From: Epiperipatus broadwayi | Lineage: Eukaryota; Onychophora; Udeonychophora; Euonychophora; Peripatidae | Assembly (NCBI GenBank): GCA_028023455.1 | Contig: JAQFVV010006231.1 | Span: forward strand, 1,567,478 to 1,631,477 | Direction of reading: 5' to 3' | DNA: 64,000 nt | In this document: one piece after another, positions 11,540 to 23,300 of the stretch | How the letters are laid out: each line of letters begins with the position of its first letter | Position numbering within the stretch: the first letter of the stretch is position 1 | Notes under the pieces: model-generated | What the model was told of the DNA's origin: nothing | Databases searched by the model: none | The model's input: the letters and a program-made list of their open reading frames with translations, nothing else | Translations under genes and position numbers: made by a program

Positions 11540-12160
11540 GTTGTTTTTTTTTTTTTTTTTTTATTTAATAAAAAAAAAAAAAAAAATTAATATATTTTAT
11601 ATTAATAAAAATTAAAAAATAAAATCAAATCAACTTTCATTTTTTATTATAAAATAAAAATAATAAAAAAATAATAATAATTTAAAAAAAAAAAATAATA
11701 AAATTTTTAAAATATATTTTGAAAAGAAAAAATTAAAATTTTTTTTTAATATATTTTTTTTGAAAAAAGTAATAAATAAAAATAAAAAAAATTGTATTAT
11801 ATTAAAACCCTGCATTTAAATTTAAAAACAAAATCAAATAAAAAAAAAAAAATTTCACAAAAAAATAAATCAATAAAGAAAAACTCGAAAAAAAAAAACA
11901 TAGGTATCTATATAAATAAATCAAAAAAAAAATTGAAATATGTTGGTAATTTGGTTATTATATTATATTATTGGTTGTGGTGGGTGGGTGATGGGGGGAG
12001 GAAGAACCCCCTCAATAATAATGAAAAAAAAAAAACAAATCCATAAAAAAACTCAAAAATAATCAAATAAATAAAAACCCCTTAACAAAAAATAAAAATT
12101 AATAAATAATTAAATTAAAATTAATATTTTTTTTTTTTTTTTTTATATTTATATTAGAGG
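11540..12160. repeat. Extreme A/T low-complexity block
   Basis: About 600 bases consist almost wholly of A and T homopolymers and short A/T words. They are interrupted once by a G-rich island (about 11973-12010, GGTGGGTGGGTGATGGGG). It follows TGTAACGGCC (11525-11534), an LTR-like start, but I see no matching end. Open frames at 11630-11815 and 11792-12046 are lysine/phenylalanine-rich artefacts of composition. Confidence 0.6.
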
Positions 12161-12238
12161 ATGTTTTGTTTGTTTTTTTGTTTATATATAGTCAGATGTC
12201 ACATGACATATATATATATAGCTTGTATTTAGAAATAT

Positions 12239-12301
12239 GTAAAATTAAGAGCGTGCTAAAAAAAGCTTGTTTAGAGCTTATTAGCATGCTTTTAATTTAT
12301 A
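12239..12301. repeat. Short imperfect hairpin
   Basis: Arms around TAAAATTAAGAGCGTGCTAA and TTAGCATGCTTTTAATTTA pair with a few mismatches. The inner sequence AAGCTTGTTTAGAGCTT continues the fold. No ORF. It lies beside GATA repeats at 12303-12318. Confidence 0.55.
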
Positions 12302-12312
12302 TATAGATAGAT

Positions 12313-12772
12313 AGATAGCAAATTACTACAGTTTATTTGATGTGTCAAATGTGCTGCTCTCACATCTTTGACACAAATTACTTAATGAAAGTATATTAAT
12401 AATTTGTATTAGTCAATGATTAGACTAGAGATTATTACAATAATGAATAATATTTTTTTTAGTGTAATTTTCACAACACCACTCTCATGCAATGTAGAGA
12501 TTGGTTTCGCTTGACTTTTAATAACTTGTGGAAGGATGTAATCATAAGCATATGACCAAAGACATGTGAAAAAGATTATGATCCCCAAGATGTGGATAGA
12601 AACCAGTCTCTACCTTGCATAAGACTTGTGTAGTGAAAATTACACTACAGAATTATCATTCATTACTGGGTAATCTCTAATCTAATGAGTGACTAATAAA
12701 AATTATTCGTCAAAGATGTGAGATTATTACATTTGAAATTAATCAAATAAACTGTAATTCTTAATTGTATAT
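12313..12772. mobile_element. Inverted pair of R2b tails (foldback)
   Basis: Two arms of about 210 bp face each other. The left one (12319-12530) and the reverse complement of the right one (12560-12772) share CAGTTTATTTGAT, CTCACATCTTTGAC, TATTAGTCAxTxATTAG and GTGTAATTTTCACxACAC. The middle (12530-12600) contains the R2b segment following the ribozyme (CTTTTTCACATGTCTTTGGTCATATG, read on the minus strand), but both ribozyme cores are missing. The structure matches the inverted-pair layout seen for R2, R1 and the PLE ends. Confidence 0.65.
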
Positions 12773-12789
12773 AAACTTTTCATAGAATT

Positions 12790-13862
12790 ATGTAATTCTA
12801 CCAAACTTGTACTATTCAAGTTAATACGAAAAGTAAATTAAAACTAATAAGAAAGTCATAAAAGTGCTGAGTCAGCTTTTGGCAGATTACTGCCAGAATC
12901 ACAGTGCTGAATAGAACTGCGCTGTTAAAAATATCTATGAAACCCATTATGTGAATCGGGCCCAGTATGTAAATTAGATGTTCCATTTCTTTGGTAATGG
13001 TGACACAGGAATCTTTTCTACTGCAGACCTGAAAGTTTTTTTACATAGAAACAAAAAGTTACGTAAGTACGAGGTTGACAGAAAAATCAGTATCGACCTT
13101 ATATTAAGGTTTAATGGAGATCGGATATAACTATAACACACTAATAAAAACAGTTGAAAAATTTTATAATAACATTAACAAAATTTCTGACAATAATAAC
13201 TCATGTAAACCATGGATAAACCTGCCTTACATTCCTTATATTGCAATGAACCTTTGAAAGATCTAAGCGGACACATTTAGTTAGCTTTAGAGTGTCCCCA
13301 TCACTCGTCAACCTTTTAAACAACACAAAAGACAGAATACATTTTGAATACACTGCCCAGGTCATACATAAAATTTCATCCCCTGCCTCATCCTGTAGCT
13401 CTGTGTATTACAGTGAATTTGTGCTAACAGATCAACAAGAATTGCCTGGCACACGTATTCATATAATATAGCTAAATTAAATTATGAATACAAATTGTCT
13501 TTTTTGTTCATGAGCTGGCTACAGGACACACCTTTTCAATGTAAGAACAATATATACTGAAGGGATGATAAGAAAAGAAACTATAAAGAGGCTTGAGCTA
13601 TTGCAAGGGATTTTCATTCTATCAATAGAAAAGATTCCTGTTTACCATTATCAAAAAAATGGATCATCTAATTTACACACTGTGCCTGAATTATATATTG
13701 ATCTTCACTATTATATATGTATATTTTAAGGGCACAGTTTTATTCAGCACTATGGTTCTGATAGCAATCTGCTGAAAGCTGACTCAATGCTTTTAAGATT
13801 TTATTAGTTTTATTTTATCTTTGAATATTAACTTAAACAGTACAAGTTTGGTAGAATCAAAT
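12790..13862 (+). mobile_element. Penelope-like element remnant between long inverted ends
   Basis: The first about 240 bp (12790-13030) recur as a reverse complement at about 13615-13862. Shared landmarks are CTACCAAACTTGTACT, GAGTCAGCTTT, GTGCTGAATA, GTAAATTAGATG and AGGAATCTTTTCTA. Between them the plus strand shows broken PLE coding sequence: NLPYIPYIA near 13217-13243, where PLEs have the RT-to-nuclease 'LPY' block, and HELATGHTF near 13511-13537, matching the H-x-x-x-TGH-x-F part of the GIY-YIG domain. The nuclease core between them is mostly gone and stops are frequent. It is a dead, shortened PLE whose terminal repeats are inverted. Related end sequence forms the foldback at 35.6 kb. 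Confidence 0.6.
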
Positions 13863-13914
13863 ATACTATAGAAATTTATTATCTATATATATATATATAG
13901 AGAGAGAGAACATA

Positions 13915-14180
13915 AATATATGTGTAAGAGATTGTGATCTGAGCTAACTGATGAGTGCTGTTTCAGCACAAAATGTGCATCTTGGTGAATTATAGATCTT
14001 TGTCACATGTCTTTGGTCATATATTTATGACTACATCCCTGCACAAGGTGTTAAAAGTGGATAAAAATCAGTTCCTACCTTGCATAAAAGTGATATAGTG
14101 AAAATTACACTACTGGAATATTATTTGTTATTGGATAATCTCTAGTCTAATGAATGACTAATAAAAATTATTATTAATGT
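13915..14180 (+). mobile_element. Hammerhead repeat R2b with core
   Basis: CTGATGA (13948-13954) is followed by stem II GTGCT/AGCAC around GTTTC (13955-13969). AAAA replaces GAAA, so G12 is lost as in R2 copy 1. Stem I pairs CTAA with TTGG, and a distal GATCT-type helix is visible (TGATCT upstream, AGATC downstream). The tail is the R2b type: CACATGTCTTTGGTCATAT, ACATCCCTGCACAAGGTG, and GTGAAAATTACACTAC ending near CTAATAAAAATTATT. The ribozyme is predicted inactive. Confidence 0.65.
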
Positions 14181-14399
14181 TCCATAATTTTTTCTTTTTT
14201 TTTTCACACAAAGAACAAAAAGCATCAATATTTGCAAAAAAAAACAACAACATCCTTTTATAAAATAACTCATTGAGATCTTAGATTTATTTTGATTGCT
14301 TCTAAACAAGAGGATGAATCTATATTATTATTGAATTTAAATGATAGATGTCTGATAGTATCTTTTTAAAGATTATAGATGACATAATATTTTGAATCC

Positions 14400-15100
14400 T
14401 TAATGCTTATCTCATTATTCTAACATTTTCATTTTTTATCCACCACACATGAATTAGAGGTTTGTTTGACTTCAGCTTCATATTTCTTTCATTTATCATA
14501 TGTTTTTCTCCAGAACCCTCCACTAATCTATGACAAGTCATAAAACATGCAAAAGTTTTTGCCAAAATTAAGAAGTTTGAGCTCAGTGTGATTAATAAAA
14601 TTAGTTAATTTGATGGAAATTCCTCTTTGCAAATATTACTCTATAGAAATTTCATTATTTCCTTTTTTATTATATCATATAACAACTTACTAAATATTTC
14701 AAGTTAGGATTGAATTTTTTTGTTAGTTATTCTGAAGACTGCTCTCTATTAGACATTTATAGTGATGTCTAAGAAATTAATCTTGGAGCTGTAAATAGTC
14801 AGGGCTTTTTTTTTTTTTTTTAGTATTTCTGACACTTCTTGAATGTTTTTTCTATTTTTAATGTGATCTTTAATATTAGAATATCTTCCATATAACAACC
14901 TACTCTAGGCTTTATAAAAGATAAAAATGTAATTTTCATAATTTTCTAGAAGTAGGAAAAAATAATAATTACTTCATGATAGTTTTTTTAATCAAGAGGT
15001 GACTGAAACTTGAAATATTCCCTATTAGATTCTCTTTTCTACTTGGGAAACATGTTTTTTGGGGCTGTTTATATCATTAGATTTGCAAAGATCTGTCAAT
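14400..15100 (-). pseudogene. Possible Penelope reverse-transcriptase relic
   Basis: On the minus strand one frame reads SSKINFLDITINV (about 14790-14750). This resembles the FLDxxI block after the catalytic DD of PLE reverse transcriptases. It is preceded by RLLYGRYSNIKDHIKNRKN and a lysine run encoded by poly-A. I cannot see the YxDD motif itself. Everything else is stop-ridden. The alternative is chance similarity in AT-rich sequence. Confidence 0.3.
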
Positions 15101-16460
15101 ATCTGAAGCTCCACAGATTATTTGTAAAACAACACTTTGGGTTCTTATATTGAAATTGATTGGTTTTAATTAACTTAGCATTCTTCAGCTATTTTTTCAG
15201 TTTTTTTTTGGTCAGTATTATAATAGGTGAGGCAAAATGTTTAATTTTATTGCCTTCTATGAATTTATGTTAATTTTTTTTTCTATGTTCTCTTCCAAGA
15301 ATTGGATCTCAGTGCCCATTTTGTATTTTCTCCTTCTAGGCATCTATAATCATTATATATATTATTACTCTGAATCTGATTATTACTAATATTTTTATTT
15401 CTCATTATTTTTATTATTTGATTATTCTTTTATGAGATATTCAAAGTATATATTCTAGTAATTTATATTTTGTTTCCTTGACAAGATTTTCCCTCCCTCA
15501 GTTTTGTATGAAAAACAGAAACTTTACCAAGTTTTTCAGTCTTTAATGAAAATACCAGTTGTTGTTTTTTTTTTGCAATTATAGCATTTCAAATTAGTCT
15601 TAAACATTTTTTGTAACATGTCTAACTTGTTATCTTCTAACTATATATATATATTGAAACAGTAAGGTCTGCTTTTCAGATCTTCGTTTCACCTTTTCTT
15701 ACCTATTTCCTACCCTCATACCTTAGTTTGAACCCCAATCTATCGTAGTGTGTCTGCAATACGCTTATATACCGAAAATCCCGCCTAATTTTAAACCACG
15801 AGTACAATGCTCGTATTATATATATAAATCATTCCTAAATAAATAAAAGATTATATGTTCACATAATTTTGATTTATTAAAAAGTAGGTTATATAAGTCG
15901 TAATTGCGCACACACTATGATATGCATTTTAAAACATATCAAAATTATAAATTGTTAAAGTTATTTTGTTTGAATCTATTTACAAATATATTACGACGGT
16001 AATATATTTTGATTTAAAATAAAATTCATTTAGTAAATATTCGTTTAGTAAATAGATTCAAATATTGCAAGTTAAAAGTAAAATAATTTTCGTTTAATTT
16101 AATAAAAGTCATTCCAAATATTTCTTTAAAATAAATGAGGGACAATAGTTTAATTAGTTAATATTATATAAGTTTTATCTAAAAACAGCAGATGTCCACT
16201 TAAGGTTTTCTTTAATTAATAAAAGTAATTTTTAATTAAATCTAGTTTGTAATTCGAATGTCGACAGGGAAATTAACAAAAGAAATTAATTAATGTTGAA
16301 TTCCTTTAGACATTCGGATGATTTAATTACAGCTGATAAGTCTGATATATTTTTGTAATGCTCCAGGGCAGTTCTATTGTTAAAGTTTACTATAAAAAGA
16401 AGGGTTTTCTTTTGTCCTCCAGTTTTTTCTTCTAATGTTTCTAAGAGAAATCATTCTGAG
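15101..16460. other. AT-rich spacer with a CpG-containing patch
   Basis: Mostly T-rich low-complexity sequence. From about 15660 to 15830 composition shifts (CTATCGTAGTGTG, AATCCCGCC, CGAGTACAATGCTCG), with an 18-nt imperfect dyad around 15800. No frame or known element is assigned. Confidence 0.35.
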
Positions 16461-16467
16461 TTCTATT

Positions 16468-16656
16468 CTAGTAATTTGTAAATCTTGACATGACAGAGTA
16501 GAGCGCGAGAAGGCTATTTCTCTCCGGAATTGTCATCTGCTGCCGTAGACCATCGGAAGTTATCACACAGGGAACCCCGGAACTGCTGCTGCTGCCGCCA
16601 AAAATATGAACATTTCCAGATTTTGCTGTTAAATTATATAAAAACCTGCCGACCAT
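16468..16656 (-). CDS. Possible short coding exon, unidentified
   Basis: An open frame begins at ATG 16656-16654 on the minus strand and runs about 62 codons. It lies in the least AT-rich part of the window and includes a GGSSSSSG run encoded by CAG/AGC-type repeats, then VPCVITSDGLRQQMTIPERNSL. A TATATAA sits just inside its 5' end (about 16636-16630), so a promoter reading is as plausible as a coding one. No domain is recognised and no splice partner is identified. Longer and less biased than neighbouring open frames, but it may still be chance. Confidence 0.25.
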   Translation of the reverse strand: MVGRFLYNLTAKSGNVHIFGGSSSSSGVPCVITSDGLRQQMTIPERNSLLALYSVMSRFTNY

Positions 16657-16659
16657 CAC

Positions 16660-18360
16660 TCTACCTAAATGCTTATCCAGAGGTAACCCTAAATTAACCC
16701 AAGAGCTCTTGTGATAACTAACATGCTATAGCTATTTAAAATTGTTTTCCTTATATTTCACATAACTTCATTATGTATTTCTTTAACGTGTTAATATAAT
16801 ATAATCAACAGTTTTGCTCTATCCTTGGGTTAACATTTTCTATTTATAAAGCTTTCTTTTATTTTATTATGATAATGTGTCAGAATCGTCTTTGACCGAG
16901 TGAACTATTCCCTTTATTGAAAGTAAGACGCCGCTATTAAGGCATATTTTAAATTTATAATTTTCCAATTTTATTATCTTGCAAATCACTCGTTCGAGGG
17001 CGATTCTTTTCTTTAATATAATATAATCACATAGTTTAAAATCTACATGTTATTGATTTTAATCTAATATAAGAGTATGTGCGAGGTCAATGGTTAAATG
17101 TGTCCCTTAATGCATGATTGCATATATAAATCTATACTTACTTTTTAAACCCGCAAGCATGCATTTTCCTATTTTAATTACCGTGTTCTACTTTAATTAC
17201 AAAGTTCATCATTGACGTCAAGAATGTGCGGACCCTTTTAAATGAATTTCTGGGAATTTGATTGGGCATTTCTCTTAATCCAAGTGAAACCCATTCAGTA
17301 TGTTTTGTATACACTCGTCTCGTATTGCTGGTAAATGAATTGGTTGTTGAGACCGCTTTGTTTTATTTTTCTAAGGATTCTTTACATGGCTAAGGCCATT
17401 CTCTTCGCCTTTTTTTTTGCGATTTTCAGGCAGAGTGTGTCCCCAAATGACACACCTGGGAATTAAACGCAATCGTCACACAGTCGCTAAGTTTCGGCTG
17501 TTCATAAAATACTTTCCTATGGGTTAGCGGCGATATGCCCTCCGTAATCATTCCAAATATTTCATTATTGTTTTATTTTATATTTATTTTACAAAGCATC
17601 CATGACTTAAACGTGTCACACCCTCCAACTTTAATAAATTCATTATCAGCAATACTGACCCCCCAATGCAACTCTATTATTATTATTCTCAAATAAATGC
17701 TTTGATCACATTCCCACTTTGTTGCTTAGTAAGCTTTCGTCCGTACTATTCTCGAAATCAATAAATATTTTAGAACACTTAATTTTCAAATATTTTCTTA
17801 AACTTGTATAATTACTCAAAGCAACTCGCACATGTTCCTATCTCATCAAGCACATTATCGTAATGCTATTAGCCCGAGGAATAGAATATATCACTTTGTT
17901 TTAAAGTCTTTTTGTCATATAATGCCAAATTATTTAATATGCGTCCCTGTCTCATATAAGCAGACAGTGGTGTTATATATATAATTTATAGGAATAAATT
18001 TTGTGAAATTATTTAAAACTAAATTTGATCTCTTATTCTATTTGATTCCTATCACTGTCTCAGTCTATATATATTTTTTCTGCATTTCTTTTGTAAATCC
18101 ATAGACGTTAATTAGCCACCCAAGCTTCTTTTAGTATATATAGAGTCTTTTGTTTCTCCCTGACCACCAGGCACCGGTCAAAGGTTATACTAGTAGTGGC
18201 ATCAGATGCGTTATCATGTAGATGGCGCTGTGAAATTTGGACTTTAGATTCGAACTTAGTATATCTAGAAGGCAACCCCTCCTAGAATGTTCAGTTTCGT
18301 GTCTGGGGTTTGAATTCTGCAGTGTGTTAGCGAGATAGACTATTCTGACTGTTACAATAT
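16660..18360. other. CpG-richer, apparently unique segment
   Basis: Compared with the rest of the window it keeps many CpGs (CGTTCGAGGGCG near 16990, GCGGCGATATG near 17528, TCGTCACACAGTCGC near 17473, CGCTGTG near 18224). No repeat family is recognised over most of it. A full cAMP-response-element palindrome TGACGTCA is at 17213-17220. Near its right end, 18290-18340 read on the minus strand contains AATTCAAACCCC, a tRNA B-box-like element suggesting a SINE scrap. No gene structure could be built. Confidence 0.4.
17213..17220. promoter_or_regulatory. CRE-like palindrome TGACGTCA
   Basis: Exact eight-base consensus of the CREB/ATF binding site, lying in the CpG-richer segment. The match is real. 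Function is inferred only from motif identity and the setting. Confidence 0.3.
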
Positions 18361-18380
18361 ATATATATAATGGGGAAAAA

Positions 18381-18517
18381 ATACTCACACAAAGTTTAAA
18401 TATAAAATTTAATAATATTTATTGTACTGAGTATACTTTTGCAGCTTTAATATCATATGAAGTGAAAACACAATAAATATTATTAAATTTTATATTTAAA
18501 CTCTGTATGAGTATTTT
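18381..18517. repeat. Hairpin, 45-bp arms
   Basis: The left arm starts AATACTCACACAAAGTTTAA (18381) and the right arm ends TTAAACTCTGTATGAGTATT (18517). The arms pair over about 45 bases with three or four mismatches around a 43-base spacer. No coding content. It may be a MITE or another foldback insertion. Confidence 0.65.
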
Positions 18518-18519
18518 TT

Positions 18520-19970
18520 TTACATTATTATTTTTCAGAATATGGAAATGTAATTATATATATATTTAATAGTTTTAATTTCTGTATCTTTTTTTTAATT
18601 TCTTCTGTTTCTTAATATCATTTCTTTATTTTCTAGTTCATTTTTTAATTATCTTTTGTGGTCATAATCCTTTCTATTTTCTTCAATTTTTTAAACTTAT
18701 ATAAACATTTTTTTTTTTTTTGCCAGCATCTATTTGTATCCATTCCTTTTCATAGGTTTCTAACCAAATAGTGTATTGTGTTTTATTTTTCTTCCACTCT
18801 ATAGTTATCTTTTCTAAAATATTCATTTTTGTACTTCTAGTCAGACTGCAACTGAATTTTTCTTCATTCATGTAAGGACCCCATATCGATGAGAATTAAA
18901 TTTCATTTATTGTTTTAATACTTATAATATGAGATATATCATTTTTGTCCTCCAATTTTATCATTATTTTTTCATTCTTACCTTGGAAAATATTATTTTA
19001 CTCCTTTCCTCTCCCTTTTTTAAACATATGTTTATTAATTTAGATTGCTGCTTGGAAATTTGGGATCACTCCTTTTTTTTCATGTTCTCTTGAAACTTTT
19101 TTGTAATAGGTTTGACTTTTAAATATATTTAGTATTTTTTATCATCCACCTTTTTTTTTACTGGCTCTAATTTTTGAATCGTTTTCATTTTTCCTTTTTT
19201 TTTCTTAATATTATTTACTTCCTGATTACTTTTTATTAATTTCTGTGATCATAGTATTTTTTACTCCCTCTTTTAATTCTTCCAATCTTTTGTAAAATTT
19301 ATAGCTTTTTTGTGAGATTCTTTGCTAATAGATTAGTCTTTTTGATTCTCTATATAAATCTGTCTTTTCTGATGTATAGAAAATTGTAGTCCTCCCATTT
19401 TGTGGAGAATTTCCATATGTTTTTCTGTTCCATTGTGATTGAAAACTTCACTTTTAACTTTTTTTTGTTTCAAATTTATTTTTTAATAATGTTATTGACT
19501 CATTATAATTGCTTTTTTTTTTTTGGTGTTTACTCATGCACTCATTCAAGATACTTTTATTTAGAGAATATTATTACTAAGCCCTTTAATTGGGCAATTT
19601 GGAACAGTATTTTTTATATCTTTTATTTTCATAAATAAAACTCTATTCTTCATTAAATCTTTATATTTTTGATAATACTTATTACAAATATAAGTTTAAA
19701 AGTATAATAATATATCAACTTTTTATAAATATAGAAAAATAATAAGAATTAAAAATAAATAATTAAATTTTAGCCTTAAATATATATATATATATTTAAT
19801 GAAAGAAAATTATTTTTGAGAGAATTTCTATTAGTAAAAAGAAAATTGTTAAAGAGTTTATTCAAGAAATGAAATTATTTTTTAAAAATATTAAATTCCA
19901 TTTATAATAACAAAACATAATAAAAAATAATTGTAACTTTCTTGGGAATGGTATTTTTTATTTAACAATA
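18520..19970. other. T-rich spacer
   Basis: Long pyrimidine/T-rich low-complexity sequence on the plus strand. Short open frames (18683-18871 minus, 19402-19638 plus) follow composition and carry no motif. No element is recognised. Confidence 0.4.
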
Positions 19971-20029
19971 GGCATTTCTTAGTCAGTTAGGCATTTTGCA
20001 GTTGATCTATTTTCAGCTAAAAACAAGCA

Positions 20030-20325
20030 CTCATTAAAAAACAAATATTTGATTTTACTAAAATAAGAATCAATATGTAAATAAATTATGTGTTAAATTT
20101 CATTTTTTTAATTTCACAAAAACCAAAGCACTTGTTGTTCATTGTAATTGAATAATTATCTGCTAAAACAAACCCATTCAAATAAATGCTAAATGTAAAC
20201 ACAAAATACTTACTGAAAACAAATATTTAATTTAATTTTACAAAATAAGAATAAATAAGCAAATAATTTGTGTGTAATGTTGCATTTTTAAATTTCTCTA
20301 CAACCAAAATCAATTTCTGAAAAGC
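20030..20325. repeat. Diverged tandem duplication, period about 175 bp
   Basis: Two units share ACAAATATTTxATTT, TAAAATAAGAATxAATA, AAATAATTxTGTG and CATTTTTxAATTTC. The first starts near 20040 and the second near 20217. They have diverged considerably. Confidence 0.5.
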
Positions 20326-20330
20326 TGAAG

Positions 20331-23300
20331 TTGCGCATGTGTATCAAATATTTTTTCATAAAATTGCAACTTTTGATCTTCCTGAATTTTTCTATATGAT
20401 ACTAACATATAGATATTTTAATTAGAATTAGTATCAATCAGAGCACACTTTAGTTCTTTATTATCAAATGAACTCAAAGCTATAAAACAAGAACTATAGT
20501 TAGTTGAAAATAAAGCAATCTAAGCCAATTATAATGCCAATACCTCAGTTTCAGGATACATCCTAGAAAGATTAATATTCCCCAGTCTCACTTTATTACA
20601 TATATTTTTATTAGATCACCTTAGAAATCTGTTTGGGTTGTCTTTTTTTTAAGTTTAACCAACCTTATCTTCTTCATTTCTGCTACTATATTCAGAGATT
20701 TTAATTAGCTGCCTTTTTTTTAAAAAAAAATCTTAGACAGGCTTTCCCTTTTGAAGATTCTTTTCCATTTTTATTTCATTCTCAAGCAAAATATTATACT
20801 TTATTTTATATCCTGATGATGATGGCAGGATTTTTTTTAGATCTATCTTACTGACTATATATACAAATAGAAGGATATATTTTAATAATATTTGTAAACT
20901 TATTTAAATATTTATTACAATAAATTTAACAAAAATGCACACACAAAGAATAAACTAAATAATGAATATAGTTAAATATGAGGAAGAAAGAAATTTAGCA
21001 CTTGCAAATTAAATTATACAAATTAATAATTGAATGTTCTGCACAACTTTATTAATTAATCATAATTACAACACCTATATAATAACAGAAAGCTAATATG
21101 TGATATTTTTTATTACTATCATCATTATCAATTGATTAATATCAATAACTTTTCATGGTCCATATTGAGAAGTCAAATTTTATATAAAGATCAGTATTAA
21201 TAATATAATATTTAAAGAAGTAATAAAACACATTCACAACTCTCTATATATTACTATATCAATCTTATTCTTTGGAAAGCCCAATTCTAGATAATATCTG
21301 TATTTTTTTTAAAAAATACTCATGTTTAATATGTTACTATAACTACACTAACTACTTAATAAACTCTAAGCTTAATCTTAATTTTGAAAAATATTAACTA
21401 TGGTTGATATCCTTCAGATTCCACTCTTTATATAAATTCAAATGTTTTTTTATGATTTAGTTTACCATTTATATATATATGCCTATGACGGAGTCAAAGA
21501 GAAATATGAGACAAAAAAAGTACTTTTAACATATTTTTATTAAATCATGAAGTATTAATAAATTTGTGGTTAAATTATCATTAAAAGAAACTTCTTACAT
21601 AATATTACATAAATACAATTAAATAATACTTTCAAAGTTTTTTTTTTTTTTTTAATTCATAAAGGTCTGAGGGAAATAGATATTTGTTCTGCTAGTAATT
21701 CTCACTTAACAAAGTCTGCTCTGTGATATAAAGAGAAATATTTAGATTCAAGGAATCCAATGATTTTATTTTTAATATCAAGAATCTTTTCTATTCCCAA
21801 TATTTCAACAAGAGATGGAGGGAGGCTCAATTTTTTTTTTTTTAATATTTCATGCGTAATTATTCATCTAGACATGGAATTGAATAATTTAATCTATATA
21901 GCTTTTTTCAAGATACTTATTACATTCTAAGATTTTTTTCATCGCTTTAATTTACCATGCGATGAGTATTATCTAATAGATACAAAATAATGACTAAAAA
22001 ATAAGTATTTTAGTAAGTATATATGATGGTAAGTAAACTGCCTTCCCCTGCTACAGCTAGTTTCTGATATGTTTTTTGGCTAAATCTGCATATAAGTTAA
22101 ATATGTAAAGATTAAAATCATCTCAAGATGCACCATTTGCCTATATTAAACTATAGTACAGATGTGTTGTTGCAACAATTAAAAGTCTTTCAAAGAAACT
22201 ATCACAAAAAAAAAAGTAACAGATTATGTTAAATAAATACCTGTATTATTAATTGCTTTGGAAATCATGTAACATTTGAGCATTTAAGCAATGTATTGAA
22301 TACTTAGTTTCATTCAATTAATGTAAAACTTTGCAACTTTAATTCTGTGTTAGCCATTCAACCACTGCATTCAATTTTGTAGAATATAGATATTTAATCT
22401 AATGTATTCAGTGCTTTAAAAAACATTCTTTTACAAATCACTAGTATCTAATAACTTCCATTTACTTTCCCTTTCTGTTAATTTTAATTTGTTATATTTT
22501 TTAAATATAATATTTGTAAAATATAAATACAATAAATTATTCAAAATATCATAGACTCATGCAACCTCATTCTACCGTCCCTTTTTTTTTTTTTAAATTT
22601 TAATAAATACCAGAATTGGTTCTCGATAATTGTCTCTTGTGATATTCGTATATTATACGACCACCGAATGAGAAATTATTTTTTTTTTTGAAAATGCGCT
22701 CTTTCTTTTTATATATGTAACAAAAATAACTTTAGGTATTATTTCTTCACACTCCCCCTTTTTTTAATACACAGTCTATATATTATTAGTTATAAATATG
22801 TATTTATCAAATGATAAATAATTTAATCATATCACACAACTTAACTGTTTTATAGTGTAATAAATATATTTGTATGGGTTTTGTGAGATAACTACATTGA
22901 AGATATGATTTTAAAAAGCCATTACTACAAGCTTTAATAATTGTTTTTAAAAGTTCATGACTTTTTTTTATGTTGATTTATTTATTTATTTTTTTCGTAC
23001 GTTTTTCAATAGGCAATAAATATTGATAAGTTTTAAGATATTTATGTATTCTCTTTATATAAAAAAATAAACAATGATCTGATTAATATTTATAATGCAT
23101 TTAATATCAGTGAAGGAATCGAGAGAAAAAAAGATTACCATTAATATTTTAATTATTCAAAAGATCGTATTTGCATCTATATCAAAAACTAAATTCATAT
23201 AGATTATTTATTCATATTCTTTGCTAAAACATACTGTTTAAATTTCTAAGATAATTTTTTTTTTTTTAACAATGTAGCTGATTAAAGTTTATTTAAATTT

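Noticed and set aside
11630-12046. Two overlapping frames in the A/T block
   Set aside because: Poly-Lys and poly-Phe translations of homopolymers.
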